A stretch of 64,000 nucleotides of DNA, from the NCBI RefSeq assembly GCF_014066305.1, contig NW_023501151.1:62001-126000 (forward strand), written 5' to 3'. The notes beneath the pieces are model-generated. The model searched no databases. It was not told where the DNA came from and saw nothing but the letters and a program-made list of their open reading frames with translations. The first letter of the stretch is position 1. The number at the start of each line of letters is the position of its first letter. The position numbers and the translations under genes were made by a program. This DNA is from Letharia columbiana (taxonomy: Eukaryota > Ascomycota > Lecanoromycetes > Lecanorales > Parmeliaceae). Of this stretch, positions 56,901 to 64,000 are shown piece after piece.

Positions 56901-57618
56901 CTGGCGGACCTGGCGGGCCAGGAGGTCCTGGATTTGGATGATTTCTCACGTAGCGATCGATGGCACTGGTGATGATTGCTTCTATGTCAATGGCTTGGGG
57001 GTCTGCTCCGGATCCTCCGTCTGCCATCCTACTGTTGCTACGACGACGAATAGTCTCGTCAGCGGAAGTATTTGAGGTTCCTGGCGAAAGACGTTGCGGA
57101 TCCCCGGACTCAGCAGTGAGTTGAGGATTGCTGCTTGGAGATCTGGTGGGCGAGGCACCTGCAGCTTGATCTGGAGGGGTATGCCTTTCTGCTTCTGGAG
57201 TATTGCCAGTAGAAGGGGGATCGAAAAGGCGGCGTTCCTGAGTCGTAGATTCTTGGAAGGAACGAAGTGCCGTTCTCAGGGAAGTACGGTCGATGGCCCA
57301 ATCTTCTGGCCAAGTTTGCTGGGAAAGAGGATCGAGTGAAGAAGAACGAGACCGTGCTCGTTGGTCTCTTGATGATGATGACACTGGTCTAGCAGGTCTG
57401 AAGGTATCCTTGGTGAGGTGTTGGATAACCCTTCGAGTAGTTCCGTCAATAAGGGAGCTTGCTTGGTGACCGGAGGCAATGAAATCTCGTAGCTGCCAGG
57501 CCTGAATGACTGTGTCACGGGAAGCCAGCTTGACGGGTACGTAGTCGTAGCGGAAGATGAAGAAACGGAAGATGAAGAAGCACGAAGATTCTTCACTTCT
57601 TATGTCTTGGAGAAGCAC
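53953..57618 (-). CDS. gag-pro: Gypsy-2 Gag-protease-RT start
   Basis: 1221 codons open. The first ATG is at 57027 (MADGG..., residue 198); the frame upstream begins only with GTG yet resembles Gypsy-1. From the ATG: a collagen-like tract with seven Gly every third residue (56872-56928), a capsid-like helical region, a Gln/Tyr/Pro-rich linker, a C2HC finger (55534-55599), then a retropepsin-like domain where the catalytic triplet reads Asp-Pro-Gly (55276-55284) instead of Asp-Ser/Thr-Gly, with LIGTDVLTP after it. The RT fingers follow until a one-base loss near 53995 shifts the frame into a stop. Confidence 0.9.
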   Translation of the reverse strand: MLLQDIRSEESSCFFIFRFFIFRYDYVPVKLASRDTVIQAWQLRDFIASGHQASSLIDGTTRRVIQHLTKDTFRPARPVSSSSRDQRARSRSSSLDPLSQQTWPEDWAIDRTSLRTALRSFQESTTQERRLFDPPSTGNTPEAERHTPPDQAAGASPTRSPSSNPQLTAESGDPQRLSPGTSNTSADETIRRRSNSRMADGGSGADPQAIDIEAIITSAIDRYVRNHPNPGPPGPPGPPGNPGNPGIPGQDAANGSNGPRFLSSDVGFFDPFYDGKSSDTAAGIEHAGKETYFRDVTVFIDRIKDVARVKGAELLRNNLQICLRGEALEWYTCQLTDNEKRLLTYGNNVDEWSAALLERFGPTKASGMATIVKERYTLNDATRHREPREYAMTIIRAAKVAKLGDEHNQLDIIWNGLDVEFQSDIDPPTIQTTLNQFLTAMDVRKNQWWTKASRMTKPSSSNAPRIPNLPHRGNLSQYNQARGMPNRPANSGFQNSGRPQQQSSAFPNQQNYQAYNQSQNRQPAYQSNGPAYQSYPRRDAQQALPAPPAPPVQRQITAGPSQYQQQNAYGSRQSFQPSRAPYRPGGAYQNAATRSFQPREQRAYQTSIDEAKESEDPPWDLSYPEDPSSFHNDYDKDPEEQENENVDYSSFHEPYGSTEPEVNFIDSPLPEHSCQRCHKKFKSRNKLFHHLKQQCWNHEPGNEISRKSKDSGNENPKNPKHATEVGTHATETASTLKIIESTALAPPGYGQGTAFRGFQHTKADARLDPDSSNTEVCLDPGCPITLGDRALLASLPDFEKRIQKQASPIPVRGYGNRITNATEYILMDLYFPGNLGGTEEAALAKVQIEVHLTDNLKANMLIGTDVLTPHKFLLDCESQSATIGSCQNVKISARSTTKPHSQVKRVVKAKSVLTLPPNSVTNIPISYHGTLPDDRDYLFEPEFSTFLGKGGGIFAHVVDSAMTFVQARNSTEAPVLLPKNTRLGTVVEYAVDGCYQVSYKSADLAACGWRTSDRSETAAVTAATNDSTNTNHAATVDPNLEHVLPNGVTVYGKDEAYRAFSSVVAEFGDVFTDSGSTIDIPEEQWMPIPLKPDAKAKPSKVYPLGHKDREVVDATFDKLQQQGKLRFSTQPTPYSWPCFVVWRDTPQGRKGRVVIDIRGLNAMTEDDGYPLPLQSDIIALIAGYAYISTVDGVAWFHQFSVKLPDRYKLLLSATAVRKNPV

Positions 57619-57743
57619 GAGGATTCTTTGCTTCAGGTACTTGAAGAAGCATGAGGATCCTCGACTTCGGATTGGTCTGGTGTTGGTGGAGGACTCTGTT
57701 GGTTTCTAGCAGCAAGCCATTATATGGTGGCTGCTGCTATGCA

Positions 57744-57756
57744 GGTGTTACTACCA
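57744..57756 (-). other. Gypsy-2 primer-binding-site candidate
   Basis: TGGTAGTAACACC on the minus strand, one base after the 5' LTR; same place and nearly the same sequence as in Gypsy-1. Confidence 0.6.
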
Positions 57757-57757
57757 C

Positions 57758-57927
57758 TGTTATGGTAGCATAAGATCCTCAGGAATCTCATTCCTGAGAA
57801 AGACGTTTCTTGAGTGGTAATAAAGATGATTCTTCTCCTATGGAATCTGGTTGCCTAAGTACATCTTAATGCCAAGCCATGCCAAGCTATTAGCCACTAG
57901 CTTCTGCCACAAGCATAATCCATAACA
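57758..57927 (-). repeat. Gypsy-2 5' LTR
   Basis: 170 bp, one mismatch to 50661-50830. Presumed to hold the promoter; I see no clear core elements. Confidence 0.92.
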
Positions 57928-57932
57928 TTTTT
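57928..57932. repeat. Gypsy-2 target duplication, right
   Basis: TTTTT, matches 50656-50660. Confidence 0.7.
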
Positions 57933-59053
57933 AATTTTAATTTAAATATCTTAATAATTAGATTAAATTAATTAATAATATATTTATTAGATAAAAGATT
58001 TTTATTTTTTTTTTTTTTTTTTTAGATTATAGATAAAAATTATAAAGAAGTTTAATTAGTTAAATTTAATAGATAAAATAATAATATCTTAACATAGTTA
58101 TTTTATAAATTATAAATTTTCTTAATATAGAAAAAAGAGAATAATACGTTATTTATTAGCTTAACTATTTATAATAGCTTTATTAATCTAAATATTAATA
58201 TTTACTTAATAAATATTAATTTATATAATCTTCTAATTTATTTTTAATTAATAAAATTTATTAATTTTTATAGTTATATAGATATTATAAATAAAATATT
58301 ATAATAATTTATTATAATAAAAAAAACGATTAAATTTATTAGAATAAATTTATATTATATATTTATAAAAAACTAATAATTAATATAATAGAAGAATTAG
58401 ATAATATAGATTTATAATATAAAATAAGTCTTATTTATATAAAGTTATTATAATTAATAAATTCTTTAATTTATAGAATAGTTTTATTATTACTACTTTA
58501 TTAGATAAAAAAGCTTTTATTTAATATAATATCTATATTAAATATATTATTATATTATAATTATTTATTAAATAAGAAGATAAAAGAAAAATATAAAAAT
58601 ATATAAATTAAATATTAATATAAAATATAAAATATTCTATTACTTTAAGCTTTTATTAATATATTTTTAATTTTAAATATATTTAATAAATTATTAATAT
58701 TACTCTCTTAGATAATAAAAATTTTATTTAAAATAAAATAATTATAAATATATAAATTATAATATTATAAGTTTTTATAAAATAATTTATAATCTTATAT
58801 ATTTAAGTTAACTTTTAATCTTTTAAATATTAATTTAAAAGTATTAATATAGAAATTAATATTTTTAAGAATTATAATTATTTTATAATAAAGTATTTAA
58901 TTAATATAATTATAATAGCTATATCTAATAAAATTAATATAAAAAATATAATTAAGAGAAAGTTATATTATATTATAAATTAGTTTTAAATAATATTTTT
59001 AATATAAATTTAGTTAAAAATTAATTTTTGATTTTTTAAAAATATTAGAGTAA
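57933..59053. repeat. RIP-degraded DNA, right flank of Gypsy-2
   Basis: Continuation of the block at 46999-50655 before Gypsy-2 inserted. A poly-T run lies at 58006-58023. No ORF. Confidence 0.6.
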
Positions 59054-59082
59054 ACAAGTAAAGGCCCATGAATTAAATTCAT

Positions 59083-59132
59083 GGAGTTGGATTTTTCTAA
59101 GTCAAATGGAGTTGGATTTTTCCAAGTCAAAT
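59083..59132. repeat. 25-bp tandem duplication
   Basis: GGAGTTGGATTTTTCTAAGT plus CAAAT, twice head to tail with one T/C difference, and the start of a third. Confidence 0.85.
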
Positions 59133-59565
59133 GGAATTTTAGCCCTAGCCCTAAGTCAAATCGAACTCTGATCGCTTGCTGTGCGTTTTTGACCTACATA
59201 CAGGTATATATGTGCGGAGAGAGGCGCGCTAAGGCCTAATTAGGAAGGTATATCGAGTGTAAAGGATTGATCCGTAATAATTGCCTACAAAAAACAGAGA
59301 AAGGCCATGTTCTTATGACAAGAAGTATCGAAATACCGGAAAGAAATGGAGACAACATGCCAATTAGTGGTGTGAATCCCACATTATCTCCTGCCGCAGT
59401 GAAATCTTTCGAATAATGAAATAGCTGTCAGAGCAAGACATCGGACGGTTTCAATTCGTCCAAATATGTATCGTCCGATGTTCCTTCTGCAGAGGCCTAA
59501 TTGGCTGTGATCGTCGCAGTAGATCCTCCTCTTGTGACGTCATTGCAGTGATGTACCATATCAAT
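59133..59565. other. GC-normal DNA, no gene
   Basis: Nothing recognised beyond short frames. The first 70 bases have a RIP-mutated counterpart at 46999-47070. Confidence 0.4.
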
Positions 59566-60235
59566 GCAGTGGGGATGACAGGCCAAGTTGCAGTGGTGTT
59601 CTCCGCTTGCTGAGTGATGATTTGATGTGGAACCGTGGAGAGTATATGACGTGGGATCTTGGAGAGCTGAGCCGTGTTCTTGACGATGGTGGCCTTATTG
59701 CCGCTTGGTTTCTCCGCAGTGTTCTCCATAGTGTTCTCCGTAGTGTTCTCCGCATTTACCTGTTGTAGTTCCTCCTCTTACTCCTTAATGTAGTGGGGAT
59801 AACAGGCTAAGTTGCAGTGGTGTTCTCCGTGGGATCTTGGAGAGCTGAGCCGTGTTCTTGGTGCTGGGGGCCCTATTGCCGCTTGGTTTCTCCGCAGTGT
59901 TCTCCATAGTGTTCTCCGCAGTGTTCTCCGCATTTGCCTGTTGTAGTTCCTCCTCTTACTCCTTAATGCAGTGGGGATAACAGGCTAAGTTGCAGTGGTG
60001 TTCTCCGTGAGATCTTGGAGAGCTGAGCCGTGTTCTTGGTGCTGGGGTCCCGGTTGCCGCTTGGTTTCTCCGCAGTATTCTCCGCATTCGCCTGCTGTAT
60101 TGACTTCTCTTGCACTGGCTGAGTGGATTGGTGTGAGACCGTGGAGAGTAGGCCTGTTGTGTCACTGCTGCTGATGACTATCTCAGCAATGTTCTCCGCA
60201 GTGTTCTCCGCATTCGCCTGTTGTAGATCCTCCTC
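59566..60235. repeat. Nested minisatellites
   Basis: AGTGGGGATRACAGGCYAAG starts three long units at about 59566, 59791 and 59969. Each carries CTTGGAGAGCTGAGCCGTGT and runs of a 12-bp unit AGTGTTCTCCGC (three or more copies). Translations in this region are repeat artefacts. Confidence 0.8.
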
Positions 60236-60278
60236 TTATTCAACTGACTGCGAGGGTACCGAGGGTAAATGTGTTCAT

Positions 60279-60411
60279 ATTGGTGGAATTGGTAGAATTG
60301 GTAGAATGGTGGAAGAAGAATGATTACACAAATAGGTGGAAGGATTATTATCCGATCCCGGACGCGTTTGGTATGACTACAATATTTGAATATCAGTTTA
60401 ACCCACCTACC
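60279..60411 (+). repeat. Direct repeat D, left copy
   Basis: Begins with a 9-bp tandem motif (ATTGGTAGA) and continues GGATTATTATCCGATCCCGG; recurs at 60652-60795. Confidence 0.8.
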
Positions 60412-60651
60412 GCTGGCTTGGGAGAAGTATGTAGGGGAGGACGTATCCGTTCGGGCTCTTTTTGAGGGCTTTCCGACGCGTTTATGAGCAGTAGTAGGTA
60501 GCTGTTGGGCTCGCTTGCGGCCTCGATTGCCAGCAGTAGCGGATTCGCCTGGGGGGTGGCCTGGGGCTCTAAGAGGCGGGCAAAAGGGGTGTACGTACCT
60601 GAAACGTTGAGTGACCTTTGGGCGAGGGGTATCGAAGACGATTATATTTAT

Positions 60652-60795
60652 ATTGGTGGAATTGGTAGAATTGGTAGAATTGGTAGAATGGTGGAAGAAT
60701 AACAAACAGGTGGAAGGATTATTATCCGATCCCGGACGCGTCTGGTGTGACTACCATGACTACCATATTTGAATGTCCATTTAATCCACCAATAG
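60652..60795 (+). repeat. Direct repeat D, right copy
   Basis: Same order of motifs as the left copy, with one more 9-bp unit. The 240 bp between the copies codes, on the minus strand, for a basic stretch (GRKRAQQLPTTAHKR) of unknown meaning. A RIP-mutated version follows at about 61942. Confidence 0.8.
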
Positions 60796-61072
60796 TAGGC
60801 CAAACTTCATAATTTTTACAGCGTTAGAAAGCGCAAAGCGAGCTCTACAATTTGAGGAATTATAAAGTAACTATATATATCGCAAGCTGAGTACTTCAAA
60901 GTGTAAAACTTCTACATACAAATTTTTAATGAGGGAGGCGCGGGAGGGCTACCGGGCTGACTCAGCCGGTCTAACCAAAAAGCGTAGCGAACCCGAATTG
61001 ATGATTGGCTGCACATACAAATTCAAGGTTTCCAAGCTCAGCCCTACCTTATTCTGTTATATATACTGATAC

Positions 61073-61734
61073 TAATATATAAATAATAATTATTTTCTAG
61101 ACTTTATATATATATAAAATAATTAAATAATAATTAATAATAATTTATTATAAGATTATAAAGATTATATTATTATATTAAACGCTATAACGATAAAATT
61201 CTTTATAATTATTAATAAAATTTAAGATAATAAATATTAAAAAATAGATAATTTATAATTATTTATATTTATTTTAATACTCTTATAACTCTATTTTATA
61301 TTATTTACTTTTTAATTAATATCTATTTTAAGTATTTTAATTTTAATCTTTTTACTATTATAGTACTATTCGACTATTTTATCTTTTTATAATATTATAT
61401 TATATAGATTTTATAATATATAAATAATTTATAATATAGCTAGCGAGCTTTATTAGAGATTAAATAGAATTTAAATAAAGATTAAAATATAGATTAAAAG
61501 AATATAAATTATTAAAAGAGTTATTATTAACAGAGTTATTATTAAAAAAGCTTATTAATAAGTTTTATAATAAAAGATTTTTAATAGCGTTTTTCTCTTA
61601 TTTAAAAGCTTCTTTTTAAAGTATTTAGAATTTAATATATATTAAGAGACTTTAAAATAGAATAATAAAGAATAAATAGAAGAGAAAAATACGTTTTAGA
61701 AGATAGTATTATTAAATTAAAAGATATTAAAGCT
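61073..61734. repeat. RIP-degraded DNA, unassigned
   Basis: AT-rich with no ORF; probably related to the sequence 5' of repeat D but not alignable by eye. Confidence 0.45.
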
Positions 61735-62345
61735 CTTTTTAAGAGTTTTTTATTATATTTATAAATAATAGTAAATAGCTATTAAGCTCGCTTATAACCT
61801 CGATTATTAATAATAATAAATTTATTAAAAAGCGATTTAAAGGTATTAATAGAGACTCTAAAAGAGGGGAAAAAGAAATATATATTTATTTTAGATATTT
61901 AGTAATTTTTAGATAAGAGATATTAAGAGTAAATATATTTATATTAATAGAATTAGTAGAATTAATAGAGAGATAGAAGAATAATAATTATATAAATAGA
62001 TAAAAGAATTATTCGATTTTAAACGTATTTCGTATATTTATATTAAAATATTATTTCGTTTTATAAATAATAAATTAAATTTTATAATTTTTAGATCGTT
62101 AAAAAGCGTGAAGCGAGCTTTATAATTTAAGAAATTATAAAATTATTATATTTATTATAAGTAAAATATTTTAAAATATAAAATCTTTATATATAAATTT
62201 TTAATAAGAAGATATAAAATAATTATTAAGTTAATTTAATCGATCTAAATAAAGAGTATAGCGAACTCGAATTTATAATTAGCTATATATATAAATTTAA
62301 AATATTTAAGCTTAACTTTATCTTATTCTATTATATATATTAATA
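61735..62345 (+). repeat. RIP-mutated copy of 60440-61072
   Basis: Follows the island in order: GCTCTTTTTGAGGGCTTTCC is read as GCTCTTTTTAAGAGTTTTTT, then repeat D, the AAAAAGCGTGAAGCGAGCTT segment and the R 3' end. Nearly all differences are transitions. Confidence 0.8.
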
Positions 62346-63727
62346 TTCTAATAGATTTCTTTAAATTAATATAAAGTATAATTAGACTAAAAAGATTAGC
62401 GAGATTATATATTTTTTTTTTTAATATTAATTTAGATTAATAGTAATTTAATACTATATTATTAAAATTAATAAAGCTAATAATTTTTATTATATATCTT
62501 TTTATTTAATTCTATTAATAAATATAATAATATTTTAAAAATATATTTCTTTTTTAATATACTTTATATCTATTATCGTATTAGAAGATTTACTATTATA
62601 AAAAGAATTAAAGAATTTAATATCGCTATTAAAAAAGCGGAATTCGTAACTTCTATTAATAGTATTTTATTTTAATATTTCTAGATTTTCTAATAAATCT
62701 AACGAGTTAGAAGATTTTTAATTTAGATAATTTTTTATATAGCGATTAATAATATTAATAATAATTACTTCTATATTAATAGCTTAAGAGTTTACTTTAA
62801 ATTCTTTATCTATTATTTTATTATTATTACGATAACGAATAATCTTATTAATAGAAATATTTAAAGTTTTTAATAAATAATATTATAAATTCTTAAACTT
62901 AGTAGTAAGTTAAGAATTACTATTTAAAGATCTAATAGATAAGATATCTACTTACTTTAAAGAAGTATATCTTTTTATTTTTAAAGTATTATTAATAAAT
63001 AAAAAATTAAATAGATAATATTTCTAAGTTATAGATTTTAAAAAAAGAATATAATATTATTTTTAGAGTAATATAATCGATAATTTAAGCTTTTAGTAAA
63101 GTTTATTAAAAAAAAATTAAGTAAAGAAGAATAAGATTATATTTATCAATTTTTAAATAATAATAATACTACTCTAATAGATTTAAAGATATTCTTTATA
63201 AGATATTAGATAACTCTTTAATTAGTTTTATTAATAAAATAGATTATTTAATAATTAAAGATAATAAAGTTTTATAGTTATTAGATTTAAATAATTATAT
63301 TATAAAAAGCTAGTTTAAGAAGTATATAGAAGTAATAAAAGATAAAGAAGCGTAAGATAAAAAAGTATAAAGATTTTATACTTTTTATATCTTAAAAAAG
63401 TATAAGAATTCTTTATTTTTAATATTTAAAGAAGTATAAAGATTGTTAATTTTAAATTAATTTAATATTGATAAAAAATATTATTACTTTTTAGTAATAG
63501 ATTATTATATAATAGCTATTATTACTATATAGATATTACTATTACTATTATAATAATATAAGATCTTTAAAAATCTTATTTCTAAGAAAGACGTTTTTTA
63601 AGTAATAATAAGATAATTCTTTTATTATAAAATCTAGTTATTTAAATATATCTAGTATATTAAATTATATTAAGCTCTTATTTATTAGCTTCTACTAGAT
63701 ATATTTATTAAATATAATTTATAATAG
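62346..63727 (-). mobile_element. RIP-mutated relic of the Gypsy-2 5' end
   Basis: Collinear with 56560-57927: part of gag (including the collagen-like tract), the leader and the LTR (about 63546-63727). Example: GATGATGATGACACTGG is read as AATAATAATAATACTAC. It is truncated on the left against the R end. It shows this family was present earlier and was a RIP target. Confidence 0.85.
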
Positions 63728-64000
63728 TATATTTTTTAATTAATATATATTATTCTTTATTTAAATTATTTATTAATTATATTTATATTTTTTAAGTTAA
63801 GTATTATATCTTCTTTTAATAAAATAATATATAATATTAATAAATCGTTATTAAAGATTTATATTTTAATTTAAATTAAATTTATTTTAAGAAGAATAAT
63901 ATTACTTTTATAAAGGATATTAATTTTATTATTAATTTTAATTTATTAGTAATTTAATAAGATTATAAATAATATTATATTAATAATTAAAATTAATTTT
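63728..64000. repeat. RIP-degraded DNA, unassigned
   Basis: AT-rich, no ORF; runs to the window end. Confidence 0.5.

Larger units (their letters stand above)
50661..57927 (-). mobile_element. Gypsy-2: nearly intact Ty3/gypsy chromovirus
   Basis: 7267 bp on the minus strand, with 170-bp LTRs differing at one position and terminal TGTTATGG/CCATAACA. It has a PBS-like site, gag with collagen-like tract, aspartic protease, RT, RNase H, integrase, chromodomain and AT-hook. Pol is broken only by a one-base frameshift in RT near 53995. The almost identical LTRs and lack of RIP stops indicate a recent insertion into already degraded DNA. Confidence 0.93.
59054..61072 (+). repeat. GC-normal island bounded by R-type ends
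   Basis: Starts with the unmutated R terminus (GTAAAGGCCCATGAATTAAA, hairpin at 59066-59084) and ends with the unmutated R 3' end (CTACCTTATTCTGTTATATA). The 2 kb in between is mostly short repeats with no firm gene. This may be a longer, less mutated member of the R family or two R ends around other DNA. Confidence 0.6.

Noticed and set aside
59566..60100. Repeat array as a CRISPR
   Set aside because: Units are tandem with no unique spacers, and the genome is fungal.
60178..60705. 175-codon minus-strand ORF
   Set aside because: Its N-terminal STNSTN run and C-terminal end come from the 9-bp and 12-bp tandem repeats. Only the basic middle part could be real, and nothing supports it.

Overview
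The window looks like a transposon-dense stretch of a filamentous ascomycete (Pezizomycotina) genome. Three things point there: a 50-nt spliceosomal intron with a GCTAAC branch site (11721-11770), fungal-type Ty3/gypsy, Ty1/copia and Tad1-like LINE elements, and an extreme split between GC-normal islands and very AT/TpA-rich DNA with almost no open reading frames. Aligned mutated and intact copies of the same repeats differ nearly everywhere by C-to-T and G-to-A changes, and coding relics carry stops explained by CAG/CGA/CAA to TAG/TGA/TAA or TGG to TAG. That is the signature of repeat-induced point mutation (RIP). No bacterial operon, tRNA, rRNA or CRISPR array was seen.

Layout. 1-590: AT-rich DNA ending in a cluster of perfect palindromes. 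591 to about 4540 (minus): truncated gypsy element (Gypsy-1: gag, protease, start of RT, one LTR). 4549-10534 (minus): apparently full-length LINE with two intact overlapping ORFs and a 13-bp target duplication. 10548-14400: GC-normal island with a two-exon Ulp1-type (C48) cysteine protease gene on the plus strand, the only gene here with no sign of being a transposon. 14401-17026: RIP-degraded. 17027-19985: GC-normal island of small mobile DNA (a 662-bp LTR pair with almost no interior, two adjacent TA-flanked MITEs, tandem duplications). 19986-43322: about 23 kb of RIP-degraded DNA in which I could still read a complete Ty1/copia element (37.8-43.3 kb), a piggyBac-like relic (35.9-36.9 kb), a foldback element (32.7-33.4 kb), scattered copia LTRs and many copies of a repeat called R here. 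43362-46990: GC-normal island with a solo copia LTR and a nonsense-mutated, intron-containing membrane-protein gene. 46999-50655: RIP-degraded. 50661-57927 (minus): nearly intact 7.27-kb gypsy element (Gypsy-2), two 170-bp LTRs with one mismatch, TTTTT target duplication. 57933-64000: more RIP-degraded DNA around a GC-normal minisatellite island (59.05-61.07 kb), then a RIP-mutated relic of Gypsy-2 (62.35-63.73 kb).

How the parts relate. Most genes are retrotransposon machinery. Gypsy-2 codes for a chromodomain followed by an AT-hook after its integrase and sits in AT-rich heterochromatin-like DNA, which fits insertion targeting. Both gypsy Gags have a collagen-like Gly-X-Y tract and a C2HC finger spaced like a classical zinc finger. 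Mutated and unmutated copies of the same families lie side by side, so the window preserves RIP at several ages. Boundaries inside AT-rich blocks are approximate because they were read by eye against less mutated copies in the same window.
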